Positions 7,701 through 17,064 of a DNA stretch of 59,138 bases are shown one piece after another. Numbering within the stretch: the first letter of the stretch is position 1; each line of letters opens with the position of its first letter. This DNA is from Paramesorhizobium endophyticum (GTDB lineage: Bacteria > Pseudomonadota > Alphaproteobacteria > Rhizobiales > Rhizobiaceae). The stretch covers positions 1 to 59,138 of the forward strand of contig NZ_BMHH01000025.1 of the NCBI RefSeq assembly GCF_014640615.1, read 5' to 3'. A model generated the notes under the pieces. It was not told the origin of the DNA. It ran no database searches and saw only the letters and a program-made list of their open reading frames with translations. A program made the position numbers and the translations under genes.

Positions 7701-10319
7701 GACGGCCTCGAAATCGCCCTCGATAAGGAGAGCTATGCCCCCGGTGATGTTGCAAAGCTTCAAATCTCGCCGCGCTTCGCCGGAGAGGCGCTGATAACAA
7801 TCGGCGCGGACCGGCTGCGGATGGTGAAGACCGTCAGCGTGCCGCAGGGTGGCGCGACCGTCGATATACCGGTCGGCAATGATTGGGGCGCGGGGGCCTA
7901 TGTGACCGCGACGCTCTTCCGCCCCGGCGACGCGCAGGCAACCCGCATGCCGATGCGCGCCATCGGCATCAAATGGCTGAAAATCGATCCGGGCGCGCGC
8001 AAGCTCGCCGTAAACCTGGGTACGCCAGAGAAGACGCAACCGCGCCAGCCTTTGGCTATCCCTATCGAGGTGCCCGGATTGAAAGCAGGCGACACGGCCT
8101 ATGTCACCGTCGCCGCCGTCGATGTCGGTATTTTGAACCTGACCAAATATCAGGCCCCGGACCCGGACGGCTGGTATTTCGGCCAGCGCCAGCTGGGGCT
8201 GGAAATCCGCGATCTCTATGGCCGGTTGATCGACGGCTCGCTCGGCGCCATGGGCAAGATCCGCACCGGCGGCGATGGCGGCGGCATGCTGGCCGAGGGC
8301 AGCCCGCCGACCCAGAAGCTGGTCGCCTTCTTCTCCGGCCCGGTCAAGCTGGACGCCCAAGGCAAGGCCAATGTCAGCTTCGACATGCCGGAATTCAACG
8401 GCACGGTCCGCGTCATGACCACGGCGTGGACAAAAAGCGGCGTCGGCCATGCGGTGAAGGACGTGATCGTCCGCGATCCGGTGGTCGTCACCGCGAGCTT
8501 GCCGGAATTCCTCGCCCCCGGCGACAAATCGCAATTGCGCCTCGACATAGCCAACACGGACGGCCCTGCGGGCGATTATGTGCTGGGCGTGGATGCGCAA
8601 GGCCCGGTCTCGGTGGATATGGCGAATGCGCCGAAGAGTGTGCAACTGGCGCAAGGCGGCAAGGCGAGCCTCACCATTCCCCTGGCCGCGAGCGCGGTGG
8701 GCGCGGGAAGCCTCGCCGTGCGGCTCACCAATGCCGATGGCGTCCATGTCGGGCAGACGCTGAACCTGCCCGTCCGCCCCGCGACCATGCCCGTGGCGAC
8801 CCGGCGCGAGGTGACGTTGAAACCCAATGGCGGCAGTCTCACCATCAACCGCGAGCTCCTGGCGTCGAGCCTCTTGGAGGGCGCTTCGGTGGGTGTCAGC
8901 GTCTCGCGCTATCCCGGCTTCAATATTCCGGCATTGCTCGCCGCGCTCGACCGCTACCCCTATGGCTGCGCCGAGCAGGTGACGAGCCGCGCCATGCCGC
9001 TGCTCTACCTCAACCAATTGTCCGCCATCGCAGGGATGGCCCGGACGCCTGACGTGAAAAAGCGCATCGACGACGCGATAGCGAGCGTGCTTTCCTACCA
9101 ATCCTCCACCGGCAGCTTCGGCCTCTGGAGCCCCGGCTCCGGCGACCTGTGGCTCGACGCCTATATCACCGATTTCCTCACCCGCGCGCGGGAGGAGGGC
9201 TATACGGTGCCGGACGAGGCGATGGGGCAGGCGCTCGACAACCTCCAGAACGCGCTCGCCTACGATACCAATGTGAAGGACCAGGGCAGCGGCATCGCCT
9301 ATGCGCTCTATGTGCTGGCGCGCAACCGCCGCGCCAATGTGGGCGATCTGCGCTATTACGCCGATACGCAATTGAACAATTTCCGCTCGCCGCTCGCCCG
9401 CGCGCAACTGGCCGCCGCCCTGTCGCTCTACGGCGATGCGCCGCTTGCGCAGAGCACTTTCAGTTCCGCCTATCAGCTGGCGCTTTCCACCCCCTCCGAC
9501 CCGGCCCGCGCCGATTACGGGTCCGCCCTGCGCGACAGCGCAGGCATGCTGGCGCTCGCGGCGGAGAGCCGCCCCGTGCCGAACCAGGTGCCGCAGATGA
9601 TCAATCTCGTCCAGTCGCTCCGCAACCAGACAACGGCCCTGAGCACGCAGGACGACGCGTGGATGCTGCTTGCCGCCCGCGCATTAAAAGGCAACGACAA
9701 GACGATCTCCATGCAAGTCAACGGCCGGAAGCAAACCGGCAATTTCGCCGAATCATTGTCCGGGCAGGACGTGCTCGATGCGCCGCAGACCATCGTCAAC
9801 AGGGGCACGAAACCGGTGCAGGCGGTGGTGACGACGCTTGCCGCGCCGAAAGACCCGCTCCCCGCCGGCGGCAATGGCTTCTCCATCACGCGCAGCTTTT
9901 ACACGCTCGACGGCAAGGAGGCGGACGTGATGCAGGCGAAGCAGAACGAGCGCTTCGTCGTGGTGCTGAAGGTAACGGAGAACAATGCTTGGTCTTCGCG
10001 CGTGCTTGTCACCGACCTCCTTCCGGCAGGCTTCGAGATCGACAATCCGAGCCTTGTCTCGAGCGCCGATTTGCAGAATTTCGAATGGCTGGGTCAAACC
10101 GACACCGCCCACAGCGAATTCCGCACCGACCGCTTCGTCGCCGCCTTCGACCGCACGAACTACAGCCCCCGGGAGTTCACGGTGGCCTATGTGGTGCGGG
10201 GGGTGAGGCCGGGGACCTATGCGCTGCCTGCGGCGAGCGTGGAGGATATGTACAGGCCGGAGCTTTCAGCGCGGACGGCGGCGGGGATGATGGAGGTGGG
10301 GGGCGCGCCACAGCCATGA
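4794..10319 (+). CDS. Bacterial alpha-2-macroglobulin with N-terminal PAN domain
   Basis: An 1841-residue secreted or periplasmic protein of the bacterial alpha-2-macroglobulin (YfhM-like) family, which traps attacking proteases through a thioester. The signal peptide is residues 1-26 (no lipobox, unlike E. coli YfhM). A PAN/Apple-like segment with paired cysteines follows (about 27-90), then MG-type domains. The bait region is probably near SLGAMGKIRTGGDGGG (about 1145-1165). An intact thioester motif YGCAEQ is at about 1390. The start at 4794 is preferred over an in-frame TTG at 4776 because GGGAGG lies seven bases upstream. It is followed by PBP1C, the usual partner, with an R1 repeat between them. 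Confidence 0.93.
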   Translation: MPVRVASRLALSIAAAFMIATGSLAAERQVITTKDSDYIGADLRTVQNVTLEQCEAACLGEKACRAFTYNTKAQWCFLKSDFSKLNPFPGAIAGKVVEAGAGAAPDIGAPPALTFLPAMVTDEARQDRQRIVALDTSGSPSPVLPDRTQPRVLPRPGEVHPAPLEPRLPGLPLGGPLDGYINSVSKAPDNVALWLALASEALTVQPPAGTPPVSYQRLATSAAYNAYQLSRTALSRARALAFLADGLQKREFYRPALEAYKASLALSPSPQVQASYDDLKARQGFRVLDNTIDSDSASPRACVQFSEPLAKAGVDYSQFVTLDNAAPKAVDAGDRQICIEGLQHGQRYAVTFRAGLPDAAGDKLEKPVTLNLYIRDRAPSVRFTGENFVLPSSMRRGIPLVSVNTPAADLKLYRVNDRSLAELMTGSQFLKQLSSYQIQNIEDQLGEPVWQGKLDIAEDRNKDVVTSIPIDTALPQRKPGVYVLTALPDGARDDGGARATQWFVVSNIGLATYAGEDGLTVFARSLASAKPLQGLALTLLARNNEVLGSGTTDADGRVTFAPGLTRGSAGLAPAVLTAKDGESDYVFLDLTRTGFDLSDRGVAGRPVPGPIDVVAWTERGIYRPGETVHATALARDHAAMAVENLPLTFIFARPDGVEDRRMVSPGAALGGHVVELPLPKNAMRGTWHMRIHTDPKAAPIADIAFLVQDFVPDRIEFDLSSAEPEIAIGKPARVSVDGRYLYGAPAAGLALEGEVRLKTSRERAGYPNYLFGLADDESEEASRIDLPDLPVLDAGGKASFDVNIDDAPSTTRPLIADVVVRMREMGGRAVERTLELPVVPQSPQIGIRPEFAGQQVPENSTAAFKVIAIDPTGKREGLAGAKWSLVRLETNYQWYRNGDQWKYEPVTYTKQVANGTLALDPEGDGAPISFPVTWGRYRLEVNTDDAAGPASSVEFDAGWYVAARSTETPDGLEIALDKESYAPGDVAKLQISPRFAGEALITIGADRLRMVKTVSVPQGGATVDIPVGNDWGAGAYVTATLFRPGDAQATRMPMRAIGIKWLKIDPGARKLAVNLGTPEKTQPRQPLAIPIEVPGLKAGDTAYVTVAAVDVGILNLTKYQAPDPDGWYFGQRQLGLEIRDLYGRLIDGSLGAMGKIRTGGDGGGMLAEGSPPTQKLVAFFSGPVKLDAQGKANVSFDMPEFNGTVRVMTTAWTKSGVGHAVKDVIVRDPVVVTASLPEFLAPGDKSQLRLDIANTDGPAGDYVLGVDAQGPVSVDMANAPKSVQLAQGGKASLTIPLAASAVGAGSLAVRLTNADGVHVGQTLNLPVRPATMPVATRREVTLKPNGGSLTINRELLASSLLEGASVGVSVSRYPGFNIPALLAALDRYPYGCAEQVTSRAMPLLYLNQLSAIAGMARTPDVKKRIDDAIASVLSYQSSTGSFGLWSPGSGDLWLDAYITDFLTRAREEGYTVPDEAMGQALDNLQNALAYDTNVKDQGSGIAYALYVLARNRRANVGDLRYYADTQLNNFRSPLARAQLAAALSLYGDAPLAQSTFSSAYQLALSTPSDPARADYGSALRDSAGMLALAAESRPVPNQVPQMINLVQSLRNQTTALSTQDDAWMLLAARALKGNDKTISMQVNGRKQTGNFAESLSGQDVLDAPQTIVNRGTKPVQAVVTTLAAPKDPLPAGGNGFSITRSFYTLDGKEADVMQAKQNERFVVVLKVTENNAWSSRVLVTDLLPAGFEIDNPSLVSSADLQNFEWLGQTDTAHSEFRTDRFVAAFDRTNYSPREFTVAYVVRGVRPGTYALPAASVEDMYRPELSARTAAGMMEVGGAPQP

Positions 10320-10336
10320 GAGCGATGCGCCAAGCC

Positions 10337-10495
10337 ACCCCCCTCTGCCCTGCCAGGCATCTCCCCCACAAGGGGGGAGATTACGCCTTCATGACCGCTC
10401 GGCACCAATCGCGAACGATGAAAGATGAGAGGCGTGGCGCATGTCAGCCGATCTCCCCCCTTGTGGGGGAGATGTCCGGCAGGACAGAGGGGGGT
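10337..10495. repeat. R1 hairpin repeat between A2M and pbpC
   Basis: A 159-bp element made of two GC arms (ACCCCCCTCTGCCCTGCC ... and its inverted form ending GGCAGGACAGAGGGGGGT), each arm holding an inner hairpin CTCCCCCACAAGGGGGGAG, with a variable centre. It fills the gap between two genes that are presumably co-transcribed and ends 17 bases before the pbpC start. Confidence 0.95.
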
Positions 10496-10512
10496 GGCCT
10501 GGCGCCACGACC

Positions 10513-12816
10513 ATGAAAAAAGCTACCCTCCTCACCGCCGCGACGTTCCTGACCCTCGCCGCGCTCCTCCTCGCAGCCCTCACCTTCGACCGCCTCCACC
10601 CCCCACCACTCACCCCCGCCCTCTCCACCGAAGTGCTCGACCGCAACGGCCATCTCCTGCGCGCCTTCGCCACCAAGGACGGCCGCTGGCGGCTGAAAAC
10701 CACGCTTGACGATGTCGACCCGCGCCTCGTCAAAATGCTCGTCGCCTATGAGGACCGCCGCTTCTGGTCGCACCACGGCATCGACCCGCTGGCGCTCCTC
10801 CGCGCGGCGGGGCAGCTCGTCACCCATGGCCGCGTCGTCTCCGGCGGCTCGACGCTTTCCATGCAACTCGCCCGCCTCATAGAGCCGCGCCCGGAGCGCA
10901 GCCTCACCGCCAAGCTGCGGCAGATGGCGCGGGCGCTCCAGATCGAGCGGCGGCTCACGAAGCGCGAAATCCTCGAACTTTACCTCACCCTCGCGCCCTA
11001 TGGCGGCAATCTCGAGGGGGTGCGGGCGGCGAGCCTTGCCTGGTTCGGCAAGGAGCCGCGCCGTCTCACCATCGCCGAGGCGGCGCTCTTGGTCGCCCTG
11101 CCGCAATTGCCGGAAAAGCGCCGCCCCGACCGCAATCTCCCCGGCGCCCGCGCCGCCCGCGAGCGGGTGCTAAAGCAAGTCCAGGAAAAGTGTGAAGCGG
11201 TTTTCCGTCCGGACTTGCGCACGAATAAATGCATGGCCGCAACCGGCCTGATAGACGCGCGTGAGATCGAACGCGCCTCGGCGGAAACAATCCCCTCCAC
11301 CCGCCGCGCTTTGCCTGCGCTTGCCGCCCATCTGGCAAATGACGCGGTGCGCGCCAACCCGGCGCCCCGCGTACACAAGGTCACGCTCGACCGCCGCGTT
11401 CAGGAGGGCCTCGAAAGCCTGGCGAAAAACGCCGCCGCCAGCCTCGGCCCGAAGCTCTCCATCGCCATGGTGCTGGCCGACGCCGCCACTGGCGATATAT
11501 TGGGACACGTCGGCTCGGCGGATTATTTCGACGATAGCAGCTGGGGCTGGATCGACATGACCAAAGTGCCGCGCTCGCCCGGCTCGACGCTGAAGCCCTT
11601 CATCTACGGTCTCGCCTTCGAGGACGGCCTTGTGCGGCAGGAGACGATCATCGAAGACCGCCCCGCCAGCTTCTCCGGCTACCGCCCGCACAATTTCGAC
11701 ATGAGCTATCAGGGCGATGTGACGATCCGCGAGGCGCTGCAACTATCTCTAAACGTCCCCGCCATCCGCCTGCTCGACGCGGTCGGGCCGGCGCGGCTGA
11801 TGGTCAGGTTCAGGCGGGCGGGCGTCGAGGCGCAATTGCCGAAGGGAGAAGCACCGGGGCTGGCGATAGGGCTGGGCGGCGTAGGGCTGACATTGCGGGA
11901 TTTGGTGCAGCTTTATGCCGGGCTCGCCAATGAGGGGAGGGTGGTGCGGTTGCGGGATGGGGTGGAGGATGAATGTCGGCGCGAGACACCCCCCTCTGCC
12001 CTGCCGGGCATCTCCCCCACAAGGGGGGAGATTGGCCTTCATGGACGTTCCCGCCAATCGCAAACGTTGAAGGTTGGCGGCATGGCCCATGCCAGCCAAT
12101 CTCCCCCCTTGTGGGGGAGATGCCCGGCAGGGCAGAGGGGGGTGCCTGACGGCTCCGCCAACCTACAATCTCTCTCGCCCCTCCTGACCCCCGCCGCCGC
12201 ATGGACCGTCGCCGACATCCTCTCCGGCGTGCTCCCGCCCAAGGGCAGCCCGAAGCGTGGCATCGCCTATAAGACCGGCACGAGCTATGGCTACCGCGAT
12301 GCGTGGTCGGTGGGCTATGACGGAAGGCATGTGCTGGGCGTTTGGGTTGGCCGGGCCGACAACGCCGCGACACCTGATATCACCGGTTACGCCACCGCCG
12401 CGCCGATCCTGTTCGAGGGCTTCGCCAAATCCGGCCGCGCCCCCGTGCCGTTCCCCCGCCCGCCCGCGGGCGCTGTCCGCATGGCGCGCGACGAACTGCC
12501 TGTCAGCCTGCGCCGTTTCTCCCCCGACGGGCTCGTCGCCGCCGGTGCCCGCGAGGCCGCGCCGCAGATCGTCTACCCACCGGAAGGCGCGCGGGTTGAG
12601 CTTCTCTCCGGTCAATCCGGCGAGCCCGCGCCCCTGATGCTGAAACTGCAAGGCGGCCGCGCCCCGTTCCGCTGGCTCGCCAATGGCCGCCCGCTGCCCG
12701 AGCCCTCCCGCCGCCGCACCACCGCCTGGACGCCGGATGGCGCGGGATATTCGACGCTGACGGTGATCGATGCGGCGGGGAGGGCGGCTACTGTGAAGGT
12801 GTGGATCAGTAAGTGA
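10513..12816 (+). CDS. pbpC: Penicillin-binding protein 1C with two in-frame repeat insertions
   Basis: A 767-residue bifunctional peptidoglycan synthase of the PBP1C family, membrane-anchored at residues about 5-25. The glycosyltransferase domain has EDRRFWSHHGID (Glu at about 80) and GGSTLSMQLARL. The transpeptidase has STLK (Ser358), SLN (412-414) and KTGT (587). A PBP1C C-terminal beta domain covers about 680-767. Residues about 221-236 are encoded by an R7 palindrome in the linker after the GT domain. Residues about 492-544 come from an R1 element in the loop between the SxN and KTG motifs. The frame stays open through both, so the protein is probably made. It partners the upstream A2M gene. 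Confidence 0.93.
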   Translation: MKKATLLTAATFLTLAALLLAALTFDRLHPPPLTPALSTEVLDRNGHLLRAFATKDGRWRLKTTLDDVDPRLVKMLVAYEDRRFWSHHGIDPLALLRAAGQLVTHGRVVSGGSTLSMQLARLIEPRPERSLTAKLRQMARALQIERRLTKREILELYLTLAPYGGNLEGVRAASLAWFGKEPRRLTIAEAALLVALPQLPEKRRPDRNLPGARAARERVLKQVQEKCEAVFRPDLRTNKCMAATGLIDAREIERASAETIPSTRRALPALAAHLANDAVRANPAPRVHKVTLDRRVQEGLESLAKNAAASLGPKLSIAMVLADAATGDILGHVGSADYFDDSSWGWIDMTKVPRSPGSTLKPFIYGLAFEDGLVRQETIIEDRPASFSGYRPHNFDMSYQGDVTIREALQLSLNVPAIRLLDAVGPARLMVRFRRAGVEAQLPKGEAPGLAIGLGGVGLTLRDLVQLYAGLANEGRVVRLRDGVEDECRRETPPSALPGISPTRGEIGLHGRSRQSQTLKVGGMAHASQSPPLWGRCPAGQRGVPDGSANLQSLSPLLTPAAAWTVADILSGVLPPKGSPKRGIAYKTGTSYGYRDAWSVGYDGRHVLGVWVGRADNAATPDITGYATAAPILFEGFAKSGRAPVPFPRPPAGAVRMARDELPVSLRRFSPDGLVAAGAREAAPQIVYPPEGARVELLSGQSGEPAPLMLKLQGGRAPFRWLANGRPLPEPSRRRTTAWTPDGAGYSTLTVIDAAGRAATVKVWISK
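11175..11218. repeat. R7 palindrome inside pbpC
   Basis: A 44-bp palindrome with arms GCAAGTCC/GGACTTGC and inner arms GGAAAA/TTTTCC. In the pbpC frame it encodes KQVQEKCEAVFRPDLR with its edge codons. An identical 44 bases occur at 57671-57714 and a diverged copy at 41688-41730. Confidence 0.95.
11988..12143. repeat. R1 hairpin repeat inside pbpC
   Basis: A complete R1 element of 156 bp with both arms. It is two bases shorter than most intergenic copies, and 156 is a multiple of three. It reads in frame as about 52 residues ([16 protein letters not shown] ... [15 protein letters not shown]). Confidence 0.95.
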
Positions 12817-12892
12817 GATAGTGAGTAGTGATTTCATTATCATTTTAAGATCGAATGAGCGGCACGTTCAATATCGTAGCGGCAGTGTCGTT

Positions 12893-13050
12893 GTAGAGGC
12901 ATGGATCCCAGTGACAAGCACTGGGATGACGGGGTGGAGATGTTTTTCCACTATCGGATATGCTTCTGCCAAGCGGAGCAGCGAAGAGTTTGTCGCCAAC
13001 AGCAAAAGCAACCCGTCATCCCAGTGCTTGTCACTGGGATCCATTCCTCA
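12893..13050. repeat. R5 nested palindrome element
   Basis: About 158 bp. The outer arms are inverted copies of GAGGCATGGATCCCAGTG/CACTGGGATCCATTCCTC. Each arm is itself palindromic (ATCCCAGTG-ACAAG-CACTGGGAT). The 80-base centre is conserved in the second copy at 47252-47412. It lies between the convergent genes pbpC and betB. Confidence 0.9.
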
Positions 13051-13110
13051 ACCGCTCATGACAACAACGATTTCAAAACCGTGTAGGCGGTTCCGTCAGG
13101 GATGAACCGC

Positions 13111-14574
13111 TCAATACGGGCTCTCCACCCTTCCCATCTCCACATACACCGTCTTGATCTGGCTATAATGCTCCAGCGCGGCGATGCCGTTTTCGCGGCC
13201 GATGCCGGATTGCTTGTAGCCGCCGAAGGGGACTTCCACAGGCGTCAGGTTATAGGCGTTGATCCAGCAGGTGCCGGCCTTGATCTGGCTGATCGCGCGA
13301 TGACCGCGGGCGATGTCGGCGGTAAAGACGCCCGCCGCGAGGCCGAATTCGGTATCGTTCGCCCGCGCGATCACCTCATCCTCATCATCGAAGTCGAGGA
13401 TGCTCATGACCGGCCCGAAGATTTCCTCGCGCGCGATGGTCATTTCATCGGTGACATCGGTAAAGATCGTCGGCTCGATGAAGAAACCCTTCTCTAAGCC
13501 CTGCAGATGCGGCACGCCGCCACCGCAGGCAAGCGCGGCACCTTCGGTCTTGCCCATTGCGATATAGCCCAGCACCTTCTCCCGCTGGGCGGCGCTGATG
13601 AGCGGGCCCATTTGCGTTGCCTCGTCCATGGGGTCGCCGATGCGAATGGCGCGGGTGCGCTCGAGGAGCCGAGCGACAAACCGCTCGCGGATGCTCTTAT
13701 GCACGAAAACGCGCGTGCCGTTCGAGCACACTTGCCCGGTGGAATAAAAATTGCCGAGCATCGCGCCGCCGATGGCGCTCTCAATGTCGGCATCCTCGAA
13801 GACGATCAGCGGTGACTTGCCGCCGAGCTCCATCGTCACATGCTTGAGGCTGGCTCCGGCCTGCGCCATGATGCGCTTGCCTGTCGGCACCGAGCCGGTG
13901 AGCGACACCTTGGCCAGCAGCGGATGGTCTACCAACGCCGCCCCGACATCGCCGAAGCCCTGCACCACATTGAACAGCCCGTCCGGCAGTCCCGCTTCCT
14001 TGTAGGCTTCCGCCAGCGCCAGCGCCGAGAGCGGCGTGTTCTCGGACGGCTTGAAGATGAAGGCATTACCCATGGCAAGCGCGGGAGCGGATTTCCACGC
14101 CGCGATCTGGATCGGATAGTTCCACGCGCCGATCCCGACGCACACGCCCAGCGCCTCGCGCCGTGTATAGGCGAAGGAGCCGCCGAGATCGACATATTCG
14201 CCATTGAACCCGGCGATGATGCCGCCAAGGAATTCCAGCGCATCCGCCGCCGAAGCCGCATCCGCCACCAGCGTTTCCTGCAGGGCCTTGCCGGTATCGA
14301 GCGTTTCGAGCTCGGAAAGCTCCCGGTTCTTGGCGCGCAGGATCTCCGCCGTGCGCCGCAGAATGCGCCCGCGCTCGACGGGCTTCAACGCCGCCCATGC
14401 GGGTTGGGCCTTAGCCGCAGCGTTGACCGCCTGCTCGATGATATCAGGGGTGGCGGAGTGGAGCCGCGCGATGGTTTCGCCGGTCGCGGGGTAGATGACG
14501 GGGAGTTCCTTGCCGGATTTGTCCTCCACGAATTCGCCGTTGATGAAGTGCGAGGCTTTCGGTTGTGCGCGCAT
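13111..14574 (-). CDS. betB: Betaine aldehyde dehydrogenase
   Basis: A 487-residue NAD(P)-dependent aldehyde dehydrogenase that oxidises betaine aldehyde to glycine betaine, the last step of osmoprotectant synthesis from choline. Seen: the general-base segment [13 protein letters not shown] (about residues 250-262) and the catalytic cysteine in [14 protein letters not shown] (about 285). N-terminus [13 protein letters not shown] and length fit BetB. It is the last gene of betI-betA-betB; an R1 repeat fills the 217-bp gap to betA. Confidence 0.95.
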   Translation of the reverse strand: MRAQPKASHFINGEFVEDKSGKELPVIYPATGETIARLHSATPDIIEQAVNAAAKAQPAWAALKPVERGRILRRTAEILRAKNRELSELETLDTGKALQETLVADAASAADALEFLGGIIAGFNGEYVDLGGSFAYTRREALGVCVGIGAWNYPIQIAAWKSAPALAMGNAFIFKPSENTPLSALALAEAYKEAGLPDGLFNVVQGFGDVGAALVDHPLLAKVSLTGSVPTGKRIMAQAGASLKHVTMELGGKSPLIVFEDADIESAIGGAMLGNFYSTGQVCSNGTRVFVHKSIRERFVARLLERTRAIRIGDPMDEATQMGPLISAAQREKVLGYIAMGKTEGAALACGGGVPHLQGLEKGFFIEPTIFTDVTDEMTIAREEIFGPVMSILDFDDEDEVIARANDTEFGLAAGVFTADIARGHRAISQIKAGTCWINAYNLTPVEVPFGGYKQSGIGRENGIAALEHYSQIKTVYVEMGRVESPY

Positions 14575-14612
14575 GAAAAGGCTCCTGATATTGAAAACAT
14601 AGCGGCTGCGAT

Positions 14613-14770
14613 ACCCCCCTCTGTCCTGCCGGACATCTCTCCCACAAGGGGGGAGATTGGCTGTGAGAGCTGCTTTCGCTAATCACGAACGCAGCAGAAT
14701 AAAGTACCGTCACCCATGCAGGCCAATCTCCCCCCTTGTGGGAGAGATGCCCGGCAGGGCAGAGGGGGGT
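14613..14770. repeat. R1 hairpin repeat between betA and betB
   Basis: A 158-bp complete R1 element with arms starting ACCCCCCTCTGTCC and ending AGAGGGGGGT. It occupies most of the intercistronic gap of the bet operon. Confidence 0.95.
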
Positions 14771-14791
14771 GTCCTGGCACCGCCGCCGGCC

Positions 14792-16450
14792 TCACCGATC
14801 CGACACCCGCCACCGCGGATTATCCCATGGCTCCTGGTTCGACCGCGGCAATGGATCGACCCCCAGAATATGGTCCGCCGCCTTCTCGCCGGTCATGATC
14901 GAAGGCGCGTTCAGATTCCCATTGGTGATGCGCGGGAAGATGGAGGAATCCGCGACGCGCAAGCCTTCCACCCCGATCACCCGGCATTCCGGATCGACCA
15001 CGCTCATTGGATCATCAGCCGCCCCCATCTTGCACGTGCCGCAGGGGTGAAAGGCGCTTTCCGCGTGCTCACGGATGAAATCGTCGATCTCCTCGTCGCT
15101 CTCAACATGCGCGCCCGGCTGGATCTCCCGGCCCCGATAGGGATCGAATGCCGCTTGCCCGAAAATCTCCCGCGTCAGCCGCACACAATGGCGGAAATCG
15201 CTCCAGTCGTCCGGATGCGACATGTAGTTGAAGCGGATGACGGGTTTTTCCATCGGGTCGGCGGAGCGCAGGGTGACGGAGCCGCGCGATTTCGACCGCA
15301 TCGGCCCGACATGCGCCTGGAAGCCGTGCCCGTCCGCCGCTGCCTTGCCGTCATAGCGGATGGCGACGGGCAGGAAATGATACTGAATGTCAGGATATTC
15401 CACCCCCGGCTTCGAGCGCACGAAGGCGGCGGATTCGAAATGGTTGGTCGCGCCGTGACCGTTCTTGAAGAACAGCCACTGCGCCCCGATCAGCGCCTTG
15501 GAGAACAGGTTGAGCCGGGAATAGAGCGTGATCGGCTCTAAGCATTCCTGCTGGATATAGACCTCCAGATGGTCCTGCAAATTCTGCCCCACGCCCGGAC
15601 GGTCGGCGACCACCTCTAGGCCATGCTGCCGCAAATGCGCGGCGGGGCCGATGCCCGACAGCATCAGCAGCTTCGGCGAGTTGATGGACGAGGCCGAGAC
15701 GATCACCTCGCGCCGCGCCTTGACGATCTGGATTTTCCCGCCGCTCTGCACCTCGACGCCGGTGGCGCGCCCGTTCTCGATCACGATCTTCCGCGCCAGC
15801 CCCCTGATGAGATTGACATTCGGCCGCTTCAGCGCCGGGCGCAGATAGGCATTGGCCGCGGACCAGCGCCGCCCCTTGTAGATCGTCTGCTCCATGGCCC
15901 CGAAGCCTTCCTGCTTCGCGCCATTATAATCCTGTGTCACCTCGAAGCCCGCCTGCCGCCCCGCTTCGACAAAGGCATGGAACAGCGGGTTGCGTCGGCT
16001 GCCGCGCTGCACATGAAGCGGCCCATCCGCACCGCGCCAGCCTTCCTCGCCGCCATGCGAATGTTCCATCCGCTTGAAATAGGGCAGCACATCCGCATAC
16101 GCCCAGCCGCGCGCGCCCGCCTCCGCCCAATGGTCGAAATCACGGGCATGGCCGCGCACATAGACCATGCCGTTGATGGAAGAGGAGCCGCCGATCACCT
16201 TGCCGCGCGGCGTGACGAGACTGCGCCCGCCAAGGTGAGGCTCCGGCTCCGAGGCGAAGCCCCAATCATAGGCCGCCATGTTCATGGGGAATGAGAGAGC
16301 GGCGGGCATCTGGATGAGCGGCCCCATATCCGTCCCGCCATATTCGATGACGATGACGGAGTGCCTGCCATTGTCAGACAGGCGATAGGCCAGCGCCGAA
16401 CCTGCCGATCCGGAACCGATAATGACGAAATCCGCTTCCATCCGGCTCAT
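14792..16450 (-). CDS. betA: Choline dehydrogenase
   Basis: A 552-residue FAD-dependent GMC oxidoreductase that oxidises choline to betaine aldehyde, normally membrane-associated. Seen: the N-terminal dinucleotide-binding motif [18 protein letters not shown], the GMC signature [14 protein letters not shown] (about residues 84-97), and the C-terminal catalytic His segment [10 protein letters not shown] (about 467). The start at 16450 overlaps the betI stop by ATGA, which implies translational coupling. No betC (choline-sulfatase) is present in this copy of the operon. Confidence 0.96.
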   Translation of the reverse strand: MSRMEADFVIIGSGSAGSALAYRLSDNGRHSVIVIEYGGTDMGPLIQMPAALSFPMNMAAYDWGFASEPEPHLGGRSLVTPRGKVIGGSSSINGMVYVRGHARDFDHWAEAGARGWAYADVLPYFKRMEHSHGGEEGWRGADGPLHVQRGSRRNPLFHAFVEAGRQAGFEVTQDYNGAKQEGFGAMEQTIYKGRRWSAANAYLRPALKRPNVNLIRGLARKIVIENGRATGVEVQSGGKIQIVKARREVIVSASSINSPKLLMLSGIGPAAHLRQHGLEVVADRPGVGQNLQDHLEVYIQQECLEPITLYSRLNLFSKALIGAQWLFFKNGHGATNHFESAAFVRSKPGVEYPDIQYHFLPVAIRYDGKAAADGHGFQAHVGPMRSKSRGSVTLRSADPMEKPVIRFNYMSHPDDWSDFRHCVRLTREIFGQAAFDPYRGREIQPGAHVESDEEIDDFIREHAESAFHPCGTCKMGAADDPMSVVDPECRVIGVEGLRVADSSIFPRITNGNLNAPSIMTGEKAADHILGVDPLPRSNQEPWDNPRWRVSDR

Positions 16451-17025
16451 GCCTTCAACTGAACAATGATGTAATCTTCGACAAGCGCCACCGCCGACGC
16501 CGCATCCGGCGCGCCATCCCCCAGCGCGTGGCGGATATAGAGCCCGTCGATCATCGCGCCCGCGCCTTCGGCGATGCGCGTGGCCTTCTCCCGCCCGCAA
16601 AGCTGAGCGAGCGCGTCGGCGAGGTTGGAATGCAGCCGCCTGGCATAGACCCGCAACAGCCGCCGCGTTTCATCCGATTGCTGCGCGTGGACATAGAAGG
16701 TGAGCCAGGCCGCGACGGTATGCGGCGCGAATTGCTTGGGCGAGAAATTGACCGCTATGATGGCCGACACCCGTTCGCGTGGGCCGGACGCCTCCCGCAG
16801 CGCCGCGCGCAAATCCTGCCCGAGTTCGGCAAGGAGATGCCGCATCGTGGCGAGCAGCAATTGCTCCTTGCCGCCGAAATAATGATGCGCCAGCGCCGGC
16901 GAAACGCCCGCCTCATGGGCAATCTGCGCTACTGTCACATCGAGCGAGCCGCGCTCCCCGATCGTGCGTATCGCCGCATCGATCAGCTCCCGCCGCCGCA
17001 TGGGCTCCATTCCGATCTTGGGCAT
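16447..17025 (-). CDS. betI: TetR-type repressor BetI
   Basis: A 192-residue TetR-family regulator. The HTH is at about residues 27-52 ([28 protein letters not shown]), typical of BetI. BetI represses bet genes and releases DNA when choline is present. It is the first gene of the betI-betA-betB operon, and a perfect palindromic operator lies 39 bases upstream of its start. Confidence 0.93.
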   Translation of the reverse strand: MPKIGMEPMRRRELIDAAIRTIGERGSLDVTVAQIAHEAGVSPALAHHYFGGKEQLLLATMRHLLAELGQDLRAALREASGPRERVSAIIAVNFSPKQFAPHTVAAWLTFYVHAQQSDETRRLLRVYARRLHSNLADALAQLCGREKATRIAEGAGAMIDGLYIRHALGDGAPDAASAVALVEDYIIVQLKA

Positions 17026-17064
17026 AGGTTGGGTCCAGATTGTTGTGCTGGCGGCAATTTAGGT

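Noticed and set aside
6438-9407. A 989-codon open frame on the minus strand opposite the alpha-2-macroglobulin gene
   Set aside because: It is an antisense shadow caused by high GC at third positions; it shows Arg/His/Gly-rich composition, no RBS and no family motif, while the plus strand is a clear gene.
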